DNA of 64,000 bases from Antedon mediterranea (taxonomy: Eukaryota > Echinodermata > Crinoidea > Comatulida > Antedonidae): the NCBI RefSeq assembly GCF_964355755.1, contig NC_092679.1, positions 2,232,001 to 2,296,000 on the forward strand, written 5' to 3'. A program made the position numbers and the translations under genes. Shown here piece by piece: positions 55,601 to 64,000 of the stretch (positions are counted from its first letter, which is position 1; every line of letters starts with the position of its first letter). The notes beneath the pieces are model-generated. The model had not been told where the DNA came from, made no database searches, and worked only from the letters and a program-made list of their open reading frames with translations.

Positions 55601-58600
55601 GCCAACTGTAATTCTAACTTAGCATTCTGCTAGCTATAGTTTTCGTGTTTTCTTCAAGATTCGTCTCGCATCACTCCTCGACTCTCTCGCACGCATGCAT
55701 CGCGCATTGCTATCGTTGTTGGCTGTTGATTTGGAAAGCATCATCATCCACACGATGTATCCATACAATATGAATATTTATGAGCTGTCGTGTATCGTCG
55801 TAGACAAATTAACAAGTACGTTGAGATGAGTATAATAATGAACGTATTTAATGAAACCAACTAGTAGTCATGAACAATAGTATAGAACGTTTTGTAGGCG
55901 CCTAAACCTCGTCAGAGCATATGCGCAGTACGCATATATATATGTGCGCGTGCATATACTACACTCCTCCTTTCTTATTTTAACGTTAACATTATATCAA
56001 TAAGCACAATAAACTTTCGTTAATTATTTTGTTAATCAAATAGGTTAATCATCGTGATTAAATTACTGCTTCTATAGTTCCAGATAGTTCTTATTTGGTT
56101 CCTCATAATAATTAACAAATGTGAGTAATTCTCACCATTATAATTTTGTGTAAAAACATGAACAACATAACTTTAACGTTCATAATAATAACATTGTTCA
56201 CAAGTTCTATATCTCTTCGATAAGTCGTGTTGGCTTCCTTCGAAGTCGCGTGGAGCGTCGTGGAATAACCTCAGGCGATGAAGACAATCTATGTTCCTCT
56301 TCAACCGGTTGGTTGGTGGATGTTTGCTCTTTGTTCGCAATCGTTTCGCTCGCAATCGTTATTGGTACTGTCTGTTTAATCTTGTGTTCCAACTCGCTAT
56401 GTAAGGTAGGGGTTTTACTCGCGTAAGCGTCCGCGTCTGTCGCTTTCAACTGGTCAATGTGTCTTTTCCACACTCGGCCATCCTCAACACTAATTACGTA
56501 TGATTTTGGAGCGGTACGTTCTATCACGGTACCTGGCCACCACTTTCCCTCTTGTCGGAAATCTTTCACTAATACCATTTCACCTGGGTAAAATTCTCGT
56601 AGATCTTTCGTTTTGTCGTGATGAAGCTTCTGATCACTCTGCTGGTTAAGTACCTTGTTTTCTGTACTGGGATGTAAAAGTGATACTCGCGTTCTCAACT
56701 CACGGCCCATGAATAACTTCGCTGGCGTTTGTCCCGTAGTTGCGTGTTTTGTTGTGCGATACGATAAAAGAAATCTGTCCAAACATTGTTGGAAATCCTT
56801 CCCATTAGCTCGGCTTGCCGCTAACGATCTTTTGAAAGATTGAACCATTCGTTCTGCTGCTCCGTTGCTTGCGGCGTGATAAGGTGCAACCTTTACATGT
56901 TTCACCCCGTTTTGCTTTAAGAAGAATTCAAATTCGTCGCTAACAAATTGAGGTCCATTATCGCTTACAAGTTGAACAGGCAATCCGTATCTACTGAACA
57001 ACTCTCTCATCGCTTTAATGGTCGCTGCACTCGTCGTACTGTTCATCTGAACGACTTCTGGCCATTTCGAATATGAGTCAACCACTACTAGATAATCTCG
57101 TTTATCTTTCTGCGCATAGTCAATATGTATTCGTGTCCAAGGCTGATTTGGCCAGATCCAGGGCATCATTGGTGCTACGCTTGGTCGACTTTGTGTTTGG
57201 TGACATGCTTGACATTGCTTCACCAATCGTTCAATGTCGGAATCTATCTGGGGCCACCAGACATGACTTCGCGCAATCTCTTTCATACGCACGATTCCGG
57301 GGTGAGCACAATGAAGCTCCTCCAGAACTGCCCCTCTGAGTTTCGGTGGAATCACTACCCTGTATCCCCACAGCAAACAGTCCTGTTCTACACTCAATTC
57401 GTCTCTTCGGTGTAGGAATGGTTTTAGATCGTCGTCGTTTTCTGACTGCCATAAACCTGTCTGTACCATGTATAACACTTTGCTCAATAGCGGGTCTTTC
57501 CTGGTATGCTGTTGTACGTTCGTACTCGTGACTGGCAAATTGTCTAATGTATGCCCCGCTATGTTATATACTGCATCGTCTTCCTGTCCTTCGTATGGCA
57601 TTGGGAGACGTGAGAGTGCGTCGGCAATTACGTTCTGTTTTCCAGGAATGAACTTTAAATCGTATTCGAACGCTGACAGCACGATTGCCCATCGCTGTAA
57701 TCTCTGTGCGGCCAGTGTCGGAATAGCTGATTTAGGTCCTAGAATGCGTTCAAGTGGCTTATGATCAGTTCTTATCGTGAATTTCCGTCCGTATAAGTAT
57801 GTTCTAAACCTTTGAAGTCCAAACATGATGCTTAGGGCTTCCTTGTCTAGTTGTGCATAACCCTTTTCGTGTTTATGCAGGCGTCGCGATGCGTACGCGA
57901 TCGGTGTTTTGATATTGTTCTCGTTTACGTGGCAAATGACTGCGCCAACTCCGTATGGTGATGCGTCCGTGTATAGTTCCAGTGGTTTTAATGGGTCATA
58001 ATGCGTCAACATCATGTCTTCGCTAATAATTCGCTTTACCGCGTTAAACGCTTTACTACAGTCGACAGTCCATGACCATGGTTTGCTTCCCAACAGCTCA
58101 TTCAAAGGATGTATCATCGTCGATAATCGTGGAATAAATGACGCGTGATAGTTAACTAGTCCTAGCCAGGATCTTAGTTCTGTTGCATTCTGTGGTGCTC
58201 GTGCATCCTTGATGGCTTTCACTTTATCGTTTGTCGGTTGAATTCCTGCTGCTGATAGCTTACGTCCCATGTAGACTACTTCCTTTTGTACAAACGCGCA
58301 TTTCTCAGCTTTCACTCTGAGACCATACTTGTTAAATCTCTCAAATAGTTTCTCAAGATTACTAATATGCTCTTTATCAGACGCACCTGTAACAAGAACA
58401 TCGTCCATGATCGCACATGTTCCTTTAAGTCCTGCTATCACCTGTTCTATGAATCGCTGCCATATGGCTGGACTGGACGAAATACCAAACGGTAACCTCG
58501 TGTATCGATATAATCCGCGGTGCGTGTTGATCGTTACCAACTCTTGCGCCTCGTCTTCCAGTACTAACTGCTGGTACGCACATTTCAAATCAATCTTAGA

Positions 58601-61600
58601 GAATCGCTTTCCACCTCCCAACTTGGTGAAAACTTCCTCTGGGGTCGGAATTGGATATTGGTCGCAATTTAAACTCGGGTTGACTGTTACTTTATAATCT
58701 CCGCAGACACGTACCCTGCCATCGGCCTTTGGAATACATACCAATGGGGTTGCCCACTGACTAAAGTCTACCGGATAAATAACTCCTTCGTTTTGCATTC
58801 TGTCTAACTCTACCTCAACTGCGGAGCGTAGCGCAAATGGAACATTTCGAGCTTTGCAGAATTTTGGGATTGCGTTCACTTTTAGATGTAATGTCGCTTT
58901 GTGTCCCTGAACCGTACCTAATTCCGTTCGGAAAACTTCTGGGAACTTCCGTTTGAATGACTGACCGACATCGTTATCTATTTCTACCGAATTCTGAGCA
59001 AGCGATGGTGGAAATAATGACTTCCAGTCCAACTTAATCACTTCTAACCAGGTTCTTCCAAGCAAGGGTGGTGAGTTTCGTCGCTGTGTTCTCACTACTA
59101 TCAGTGGGAGAACGTTACTCTGGCCCCTATAGTTCACGGTGACTTTAATTTCTCCTGCTATATCGAGCTTAGTACCTGTGTATGCGTGAAGTGTACGTTT
59201 TACTGACTTTAATGGTAGATGGCTAAGCTTGCTTTCGTAATCGTCAAAGCTAATTATCGATACTGCTGCGCCCGTATCTACTTCAAAATCAATATCTATA
59301 TCATCAACTCGCATCTGTACCGTTATTGGTGGTACCGAATTGTCCTGCTTAATGCCTACGCAAAACATTGTATCTACAAAATCGTCATTACCTTCGTCGT
59401 AATCCGGTGCTTCTACTTGCTTGATGGATTTAGGTTTATATTGTTTTGTTGATTTACTTGACTGCCTGCATTCTGATTTTAGGTGTCCTTGTTTGTTGCA
59501 TTTAAAGCATGTAGCGTTTTTGTATTTACACGTATCTCTTGTATGATTGTTCATACCACAGCGGTCACATTTCTGCGTTCGTGTTTGTTTTGACGCTTGA
59601 TACGTTTTCGTAGACTTCCTGCTGTTAGACGTAACGTGGTTGATTGGCTTGTCCACATCGTGCGACATACTTTTCATATTCGCTGTTGCTGCCTCCGAGG
59701 CTATGGCTATGTCTGTTGCTTCCTTGAACGTATGGTTCTTTGTCAATAATTTCTTTTGGATGCTCTGACTTATTAGTCCACATACGAACTGATCACGCAG
59801 TGCGTTTTCCAATGCCTCTCCTTCAAAACCACAATGTATCGCCTTTTTCTTTAGATGGGATACAAATTGAGAAATAGTCTGTCCCGGTGTCTGTTTTACA
59901 TTTCTGAATATAAATCGTTCAGAAATCGTTATTCGAGTAGGTTTGTAATGCTCTTTGAGCTTGGTTGTGAGCGTATCGTACGATTTTGTACTTGGTTTAT
60001 CAGGAAAACACAAATCTCGTATCGTTGTGTATCCAGTCTCTCCTAAACTACTCAATAATATCGCTCTTTTCTTACCTCCGTCATTGATATCTAATGCCAC
60101 AAAATATTGTTCCAGCCTGTCCACATACGTATCTATGTCTCCATCCTGGACGTTGAATTCCTCGAATAGAATTCTGGTATTAGCCGCTGCCATTACCGCG
60201 CTTCGCTCTGTACGTTCAGGGCGCTCAGAATCGTTATTAGCCTGTGCGGTTCCTTGGTTACGGTTGCCGTTGTTGGAAAATCAAAAACTGCTAGCCTAGG
60301 CCTAGTTTTATAATATTATTATACTTCCGTTTCTCTCTATGTAAATGTGCCTGTATCCTCGTCGCCAGTGTCGTGTATCGTCGTAGACAAATTAACAAGT
60401 ACGTTGAGATGAGTATAATAATGAACGTATTTAATGAAACCAACTAGTAGTCATGAACAATAGTATAGAACGTTTTGTAGGCGCCTAAACCTCGTCAGAG
60501 CATATGCGCAGTACGCATATATATATGTGCGCGTGCATATACTACATGAGCTAACTCAGGTCAAGGGTTAAATTAAACCGGAACACATTTGTCTTCCAGA
60601 CAAATAGCTTCCGGTTGGTTAATTTTTGCATTAAATTGCGATTTTCCCGTGTAAAAAATTATTTTTCTCAATCCAAATTGAGGTCAAAGTGAATAACTTT
60701 TATGTGCAATTAAAATGGCCTATTCAACAAAAATATTGGAAAAAAAAATTCTTTCAGGGGGACAATACATCTTTAATATTATATTTTTTTGTTTATTATT
60801 ATTGTTGCTTGTAGATGTTGAAAAGTTTTGTTCAGTTTTAATGTGTGATGTACATTCATCATTACACAGCTTTGTATAAATCCAGGTCCATTATGAGACC
60901 CGCAGAGAACTTCATCATCTACAATCCATACAGTAACACTCATAGCTTGCTCTAAATCTGTAGCATTAACAGCGATTCATTTGTCAATGTTTTCTCCTGC
61001 TACCAAAAGAAACTAGGCCGGTAGACTGGATTTAGAGATTTTCAATTTATACTTATTTAAGTCTGCTACTAAGTTTTATAAATCATAACCATGGATTGTT
61101 TTCTGCAAGATACTAAGAATGATGCTTACAGGTCCTTTCATGATACAGGTCCTATCTATACTAATTAGTATTAAACTTAAGTACAGTAGTCCAGATTAAT
61201 TACAATTCTAGATATCAGAATCTAATAATTAGGATTTGTTAATGTTTAGTGACGGAGTTCAAACTAAATCCTTATTACTGTATATATAATACTACTGTAT
61301 AACTATTGCAAATATATGGTGGAATTTTTTCCATGGTTTTCGTAATGAGAGCTGTTTTTTAAAGTTCTGTCTACACTATCAATCTTTATGTAATGTACCC
61401 ATATATGGACATGATGATGTTATATCACTACTACCTTTGGGAATATCACTCTACCATATTTGGGCACATCACACTTTTTTTGTCAAACTGGGTTGATAGT
61501 GTAGAGAGAACTTAATACAGACTGTGATTGCAAATGCTATAAAGTTTTGTACCACAATTTTAGCATAACTTCCATTCATAGAAACCTATACTTATGTTGT

Positions 61601-62899
61601 GTAGTACTGTAACGTCTGGCTAGTAGACTGCTGTATGGTTTATTAAATTAACCTTTATGTTTAACCAACATAATGCCAGAACATAGTACATAGCAGATCC
61701 TTGTATTAAGGTATCAATGTATGTACCTGTACTTTTAATGGCTGGCACCTGTTTGCAGTGTTGAGAGACCAAATATTTGAAGAGCACAGCATAAGTTGTT
61801 GATCAAAGAAATCTATGTAATGTTGCAATTTGCAGGAGGGCTAGGGATTAGATTAAATGTTTGCAACAATTTCAATGACAAATTAATGCTACTTTTTTGT
61901 ATATATCGGAGTACAGCATGTTGTGGTTTAGATTATTAACCTTTCTACTGTTTTCCTAGCCTAAGACCCGATTAGAAGATGTGTTTTTTTAACCATCATC
62001 TCACCACCCATGTTCAATACCACCATAAGCCCCTTTCACACAGATATAGGTAGCTACAAAAAAAAATGTTGGACTCAGTCAGTTAAAACAAGACACTATG
62101 TCATTGGGATATACATGGAGCTATGTTTTTTTAACAATCTCACCCATGTTTGATATACCATTCATAGGTAGATACAAAAAAACAAAACTAGTCTTTAAAA
62201 TACTACAAAAACAGAATTAAAAAAGATTTAAATGCAAAGTTCAAAAGGTTGATACGTGCTTAAATTCTAAGGCTGATAGTAATGCTTGACAGTGATTGAC
62301 CGTAACGTTTCAAAGTGCGGCATAAATCATATGTCACCACATCTCAAATAACATTATTTAATGCTGTATACGAGGAAATGTATCAATGTTTTTAGCATAA
62401 CCATTATGGTGGTAGAGTGTCTGCATTGTCAAACATAAAGGTGTTGGGTTCAAATCGTACTTTAGATCCGTTGCTAAATTCAAACACACTGTAGCTACAT
62501 CCACATTTGTTCAGTTTCACGGAACGGAAGACTGTGCCGTAATTCTTATGATTTTCCATTATTTAATAAACGGCGCTGTCTTCTGTTCCGTGAAACCTAA
62601 CAAGTATAAATGTAACTTTACACAGTTAATCATTTTTATTACATGGTTATCATCTTCAATTCCTACATGATTGGTTTTTTTTTTCTCCAGGATTATAGCT
62701 TACCAATTGCCGACCGTGTTCGGGATAACGGCAAAGTTCTTCACAGTGACAACGATTGGAGGACATTTGACGTTGAGACGTATTTAGCAAAAACTAAAGT
62801 AAAACCGGGCGGAGATGCTTATATACGAAATAAATTTAACCAAGTTGAAAGTGATAAAACACCAATAAGTAGGGACGTTCCTGATTCTAGAAATTCACA
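52651..62899 (+). CDS. GALNT2: Polypeptide N-acetylgalactosaminyltransferase 2-like, first two exons
   Basis: Golgi type II enzyme that transfers GalNAc from UDP-GalNAc to Ser/Thr, starting mucin-type O-glycans. Exon 1 (52651-52746) encodes MIRRKSRLLLLIVAAWVLG plus the rest of a signal anchor, a short basic tail then one membrane segment. Exon 2 (62691-62899) encodes the stem and the start of the conserved region: KPGGDAYIRNKFNQVESDK and then RDVPDSRNS. The first is nearly the human GALNT2 motif (GQDPYARNKFNQVESDKL). Exon 1 ends in phase 0 and exon 2 begins in phase 0; a donor CA|GTAAGT follows at 62900. The catalytic and ricin-type lectin domains lie beyond the window. The 9.9-kb intron holds the LTR retrotransposon. 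Confidence 0.9.
53557..53950. repeat. Long-TIR MITE (family 2), left arm
   Basis: Starts TTAAAGATGTATTGTCCCCC with the usual inner arm. The matching right arm may be the one at 60552-60776, beyond the LTR element. Whether these two are one element is unclear. Confidence 0.6.
54294..54353 (+). CDS. Candidate alternative terminal exon of the GALNT2-like gene
   Basis: A good acceptor (AACATTTTTCAG) precedes GGAAAATGG. Joined in phase 0 to GALNT2 exon 1 it would add GKWLQYKPEIENLPAALYK then TAG, giving a 51-residue protein that is mostly a membrane anchor. The exon continues as UTR to a donor GTAAGTC at 54414, and a later segment (54604-54820) ends in AATAAATAAAAAA. No homology recognised. It could also be a chance open stretch or part of a separate non-coding RNA. 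Confidence 0.35.
   Translation, partial: GKWLQYKPEIENLPAALYK
54604..54823 (+). other. Possible 3'UTR exon with poly(A) signal
   Basis: It follows an acceptor-like tract (CTTTTACTTTTTTTAAAG) and ends near AATAAA at 54809-54814. It would pair with the candidate exon 54294-54413. Unsupported by coding content. Confidence 0.3.
54824..55780. other. GALNT2 intron segment left of the LTR element
   Basis: AT-rich with a TAGGCCTA-type patch at 55400-55560. Near 55560-55570 the minus strand has CATTTAG|GTGAGT, donor-like; a transcript starting in the CpG-richer stretch 55660-55760 is possible but unproven. Confidence 0.3.
55786..55963 (-). repeat. 3' LTR of the Ty3/mag-like element
   Basis: 178 bp, no difference from the 5' LTR that I can find, which implies little time since insertion. 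The polypurine tract adjoins it at about 55964-55976. Confidence 0.93.
56207..60193 (-). CDS. Gag-Pol polyprotein of the Ty3/mag-like retrotransposon, intact
   Basis: 1328 codons, no stop or frameshift between Gag and Pol. Gag capsid-like region about 1-200; two CCHC zinc knuckles at 209-222 and 229-242. Aspartic protease at about 290-390 (VDTGAAV, Asp at 306). Reverse transcriptase at about 450-640: first Asp in FSKIDLKCAY (535), catalytic pair in AIMDD (597-598), where Y/F-x-DD is usual, so the first position is Ile. RNase H at about 735-865 (YTDAS, RTDHK, ADALSR). Integrase: zinc-binding H961, H964, C994, C997, and D1025, D1078, E1114 as the DD35E triad. A C-terminal tail includes GEMVLVKDF. 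It lacks an envelope gene. Confidence 0.96.
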   Translation of the reverse strand: MAAANTRILFEEFNVQDGDIDTYVDRLEQYFVALDINDGGKKRAILLSSLGETGYTTIRDLCFPDKPSTKSYDTLTTKLKEHYKPTRITISERFIFRNVKQTPGQTISQFVSHLKKKAIHCGFEGEALENALRDQFVCGLISQSIQKKLLTKNHTFKEATDIAIASEAATANMKSMSHDVDKPINHVTSNSRKSTKTYQASKQTRTQKCDRCGMNNHTRDTCKYKNATCFKCNKQGHLKSECRQSSKSTKQYKPKSIKQVEAPDYDEGNDDFVDTMFCVGIKQDNSVPPITVQMRVDDIDIDFEVDTGAAVSIISFDDYESKLSHLPLKSVKRTLHAYTGTKLDIAGEIKVTVNYRGQSNVLPLIVVRTQRRNSPPLLGRTWLEVIKLDWKSLFPPSLAQNSVEIDNDVGQSFKRKFPEVFRTELGTVQGHKATLHLKVNAIPKFCKARNVPFALRSAVEVELDRMQNEGVIYPVDFSQWATPLVCIPKADGRVRVCGDYKVTVNPSLNCDQYPIPTPEEVFTKLGGGKRFSKIDLKCAYQQLVLEDEAQELVTINTHRGLYRYTRLPFGISSSPAIWQRFIEQVIAGLKGTCAIMDDVLVTGASDKEHISNLEKLFERFNKYGLRVKAEKCAFVQKEVVYMGRKLSAAGIQPTNDKVKAIKDARAPQNATELRSWLGLVNYHASFIPRLSTMIHPLNELLGSKPWSWTVDCSKAFNAVKRIISEDMMLTHYDPLKPLELYTDASPYGVGAVICHVNENNIKTPIAYASRRLHKHEKGYAQLDKEALSIMFGLQRFRTYLYGRKFTIRTDHKPLERILGPKSAIPTLAAQRLQRWAIVLSAFEYDLKFIPGKQNVIADALSRLPMPYEGQEDDAVYNIAGHTLDNLPVTSTNVQQHTRKDPLLSKVLYMVQTGLWQSENDDDLKPFLHRRDELSVEQDCLLWGYRVVIPPKLRGAVLEELHCAHPGIVRMKEIARSHVWWPQIDSDIERLVKQCQACHQTQSRPSVAPMMPWIWPNQPWTRIHIDYAQKDKRDYLVVVDSYSKWPEVVQMNSTTSAATIKAMRELFSRYGLPVQLVSDNGPQFVSDEFEFFLKQNGVKHVKVAPYHAASNGAAERMVQSFKRSLAASRANGKDFQQCLDRFLLSYRTTKHATTGQTPAKLFMGRELRTRVSLLHPSTENKVLNQQSDQKLHHDKTKDLREFYPGEMVLVKDFRQEGKWWPGTVIERTAPKSYVISVEDGRVWKRHIDQLKATDADAYASKTPTLHSELEHKIKQTVPITIASETIANKEQTSTNQPVEEEHRLSSSPEVIPRRSTRLRRKPTRLIEEI
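60369..60546 (-). repeat. 5' LTR of the Ty3/mag-like element
   Basis: 178 bp, TGTAGTATATGCACGC to CGATACACGACA on the minus strand. Direct repeat of 55786-55963. Confidence 0.93.
60552..60776. repeat. Long-TIR MITE (family 2), right arm
   Basis: Ends GGGGGACAATACATCTTTAA. Inner arm aaaatggcctattcaac. The LTR element inserted into or just left of this sequence, since the target duplication TGAGC abuts it. Confidence 0.7.
60777..62690. other. GALNT2 intron segment right of the LTR element
   Basis: AT-rich; holds a family 1 MITE at 61363-61512 and a tRNA-like patch at 62405-62460 (TGGTGGTAGAGTGTC; GGGTTCAAATCGT). No exon that I can support. Confidence 0.55.
61363..61512. repeat. Palindromic MITE (family 1), full copy with TAA duplication
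   Basis: AGTTCTGTCTACACTATCAA to GTGTAGAGAGAACT, flanked by TAA on both sides. Confidence 0.85.
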
Positions 62900-64000
62900 G
62901 TAAGTTCAACATGTTAATTTATCAATCTGAATCACTGCTGTCTTTTTTTGACGGTCTGATTTCAGAAAACCTACAGAACACCTGAATGTGATTGTAATTG
63001 TTTGTAATTACTGTGGAGTAGCTTTGCATCAGGGTGTTAAGTAATTGGTCATACAGTATGTTTTGCCCTACTCTCTGACATTTAATATTTGTACTTTATA
63101 CTAAGTAAATTGAGAATACTGTACTTGCGAAGTAATTCTCGAGTAAGATATCCAACTCGCAACCTCAAGATCATTATTATACATGAAGTGACCTATTGAA
63201 GATGTGTACTGGCACCATATTCAGTCACTTGTTTCCTGTCAGGAAATGAACCTAATTTGTCAAACCATTAAATTATTCATTTTTCCACTGATCATAATAA
63301 AAAAAAAATAATCTGGGAAAGAAGTTCAATTAAGGTTTATAGCAAATAGCTTGATTTCGCAAAGAACGTCATTGCACAATGCATGATGATGGTAAAGGGT
63401 TTGAGATGTGTACGTACAAACAACATATCATGTACATACACATCGTGACGTTGGCTCCCCCCCCCCCCATGCGATAAACCTTTATTGTAATGGTACCAGG
63501 GAGTTACTGTATAGGAGGAGATGGGTATTATATGGAGAATGGTATTCTAAAATTTAAGCTGCGGAAAGAAACATTATGTTACTGTGCTATCTGCAAAAAA
63601 TAGTCTATTTCGTGCCTAGCTTACCTGGATAAACCAACAGTAGCCTTTCTCCTCGATGAGGAGATATAACCCAAAAAGTAGAAGTTTTCATTGAATCCCC
63701 CTTTTCACAAAATTGTATAGTCCATGAACTATAGTTTGTACAGATAACTAGTGAAAGATCCAGTTTCAGATAAAATCCCTAATGACTTTGATATTTGAAT
63801 AGAAATAAAAATTTTGTTTGCAAATCGCTTGCCTTGAACTCATTTCTAATATATTATTAATCATAATGATTCAAATGTTATTAATTAAAAATTGACCAGA
63901 CTAAACCAATAAGACCATATGCTACGAATCATCCGGTCAGATATATAGAATCGGAAAAGAGCAAAAATTAATCTATCTACGGACGGATGCTAATGGCATT
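62900..64000. other. Start of the second GALNT2 intron
   Basis: No exon seen before the window ends. A C run lies at 63457-63469 and a dispersed-repeat piece at about 63600-63715. Confidence 0.6.

Larger units (their letters stand above)
55786..60546 (-). mobile_element. Complete Ty3/mag-like LTR retrotransposon, 4761 bp
   Basis: LTRs at 55786-55963 and 60369-60546 (178 bp each) look identical by eye and have TG..CA ends. The target duplication is TGAGC at 55781-55785 and 60547-60551. Read on the minus strand: 5' LTR, one C, primer-binding site TGGCGACGAGGAT (60355-60367) that matches the 3' end of tRNA-Ser(GCU), a leader of about 160 bp, one Gag-Pol frame (60193-56207), then a polypurine tract AAGAAAGGAGGAG next to the 3' LTR. 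Very short LTRs, a tRNA-Ser primer and a fused Gag-Pol frame fit the mag lineage; clade assignment needs a tree. Its orientation is opposite to the host GALNT2 gene. Confidence 0.95.

Noticed and set aside
57468-60299. Several 60-120 codon frames on the plus strand opposite the retrotransposon
   Set aside because: They are antisense shadows of the Gag-Pol frame with no splice context or motif.
53557-60776. A single giant family 2 element containing the LTR retrotransposon and the candidate GALNT2 exon
   Set aside because: Both arms exist, but the 2.4 kb between them apart from the retrotransposon does not match other copies; two separate partial copies are as likely.
62405-62460. tRNA-like A and B boxes in the GALNT2 intron
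   Set aside because: No cloverleaf can be drawn; probably a degraded SINE head.

Overview
This is a 64 kb piece of an AT-rich animal nuclear genome. The genes are split into many short exons with GT..AG introns, and introns and spacers are packed with transposon debris. The gene repertoire (STIP1, a fucolectin/C-type lectin/PAN protein, full-length LYST, GALNT2) and the Ty3-type element suggest a marine invertebrate deuterostome, most likely an echinoderm. That is an inference; no species is claimed.

Layout. (1) 285-5855, minus: STIP1/HOP, the Hsp70-Hsp90 co-chaperone, 11 exons, with its last exon(s) beyond the left edge. A TATA box and a perfect three-unit heat-shock element lie just upstream of its start. 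(2) 6382-10203, plus: a secreted lectin, signal peptide + fucolectin-like domain + C-type lectin domain + PAN/apple domain, six exons. (3) 10948-14766, plus: a tandem paralogue without the fucolectin exons, with an in-frame TAA in its C-type lectin exon and a dead LINE in an intron. (4) 16310-49712, minus: a complete LYST (lysosomal trafficking regulator; BEACH-WD40 family). I assembled 48 coding exons whose phases all agree and which total 10,923 nt (3640 residues plus stop). (5) 52651-beyond the right edge, plus: the first two exons of a GALNT2-like glycosyltransferase, divergent from LYST. (6) 55786-60546: an intact Ty3/mag-like LTR retrotransposon (minus strand) in the first GALNT2 intron, with identical 178-bp LTRs, a 5-bp target duplication and one open Gag-Pol frame of 1328 codons.

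Repeats take up much of the rest. One palindromic MITE family has about 25 copies. There is a second MITE family with long inverted repeats, a third family with CTTGGTTCCCACTAG ends, an hAT-type non-autonomous element nested in a second-family copy, tRNA-derived SINEs, three LINE remnants, a 64-bp satellite of perfect hairpins, and an 81-bp tandem repeat that duplicates the exon/intron boundary of a LYST coding exon.

The genes do not form a pathway. STIP1 is a cytosolic chaperone adaptor, LYST acts in lysosome-related organelle trafficking, GALNT2 starts mucin-type O-glycosylation in the Golgi, and the lectins are probably secreted recognition proteins. LYST and GALNT2 are linked head to head here and both lie in human 1q42, which may be old linkage. 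I saw no CRISPR array, operon or prokaryotic-type system.
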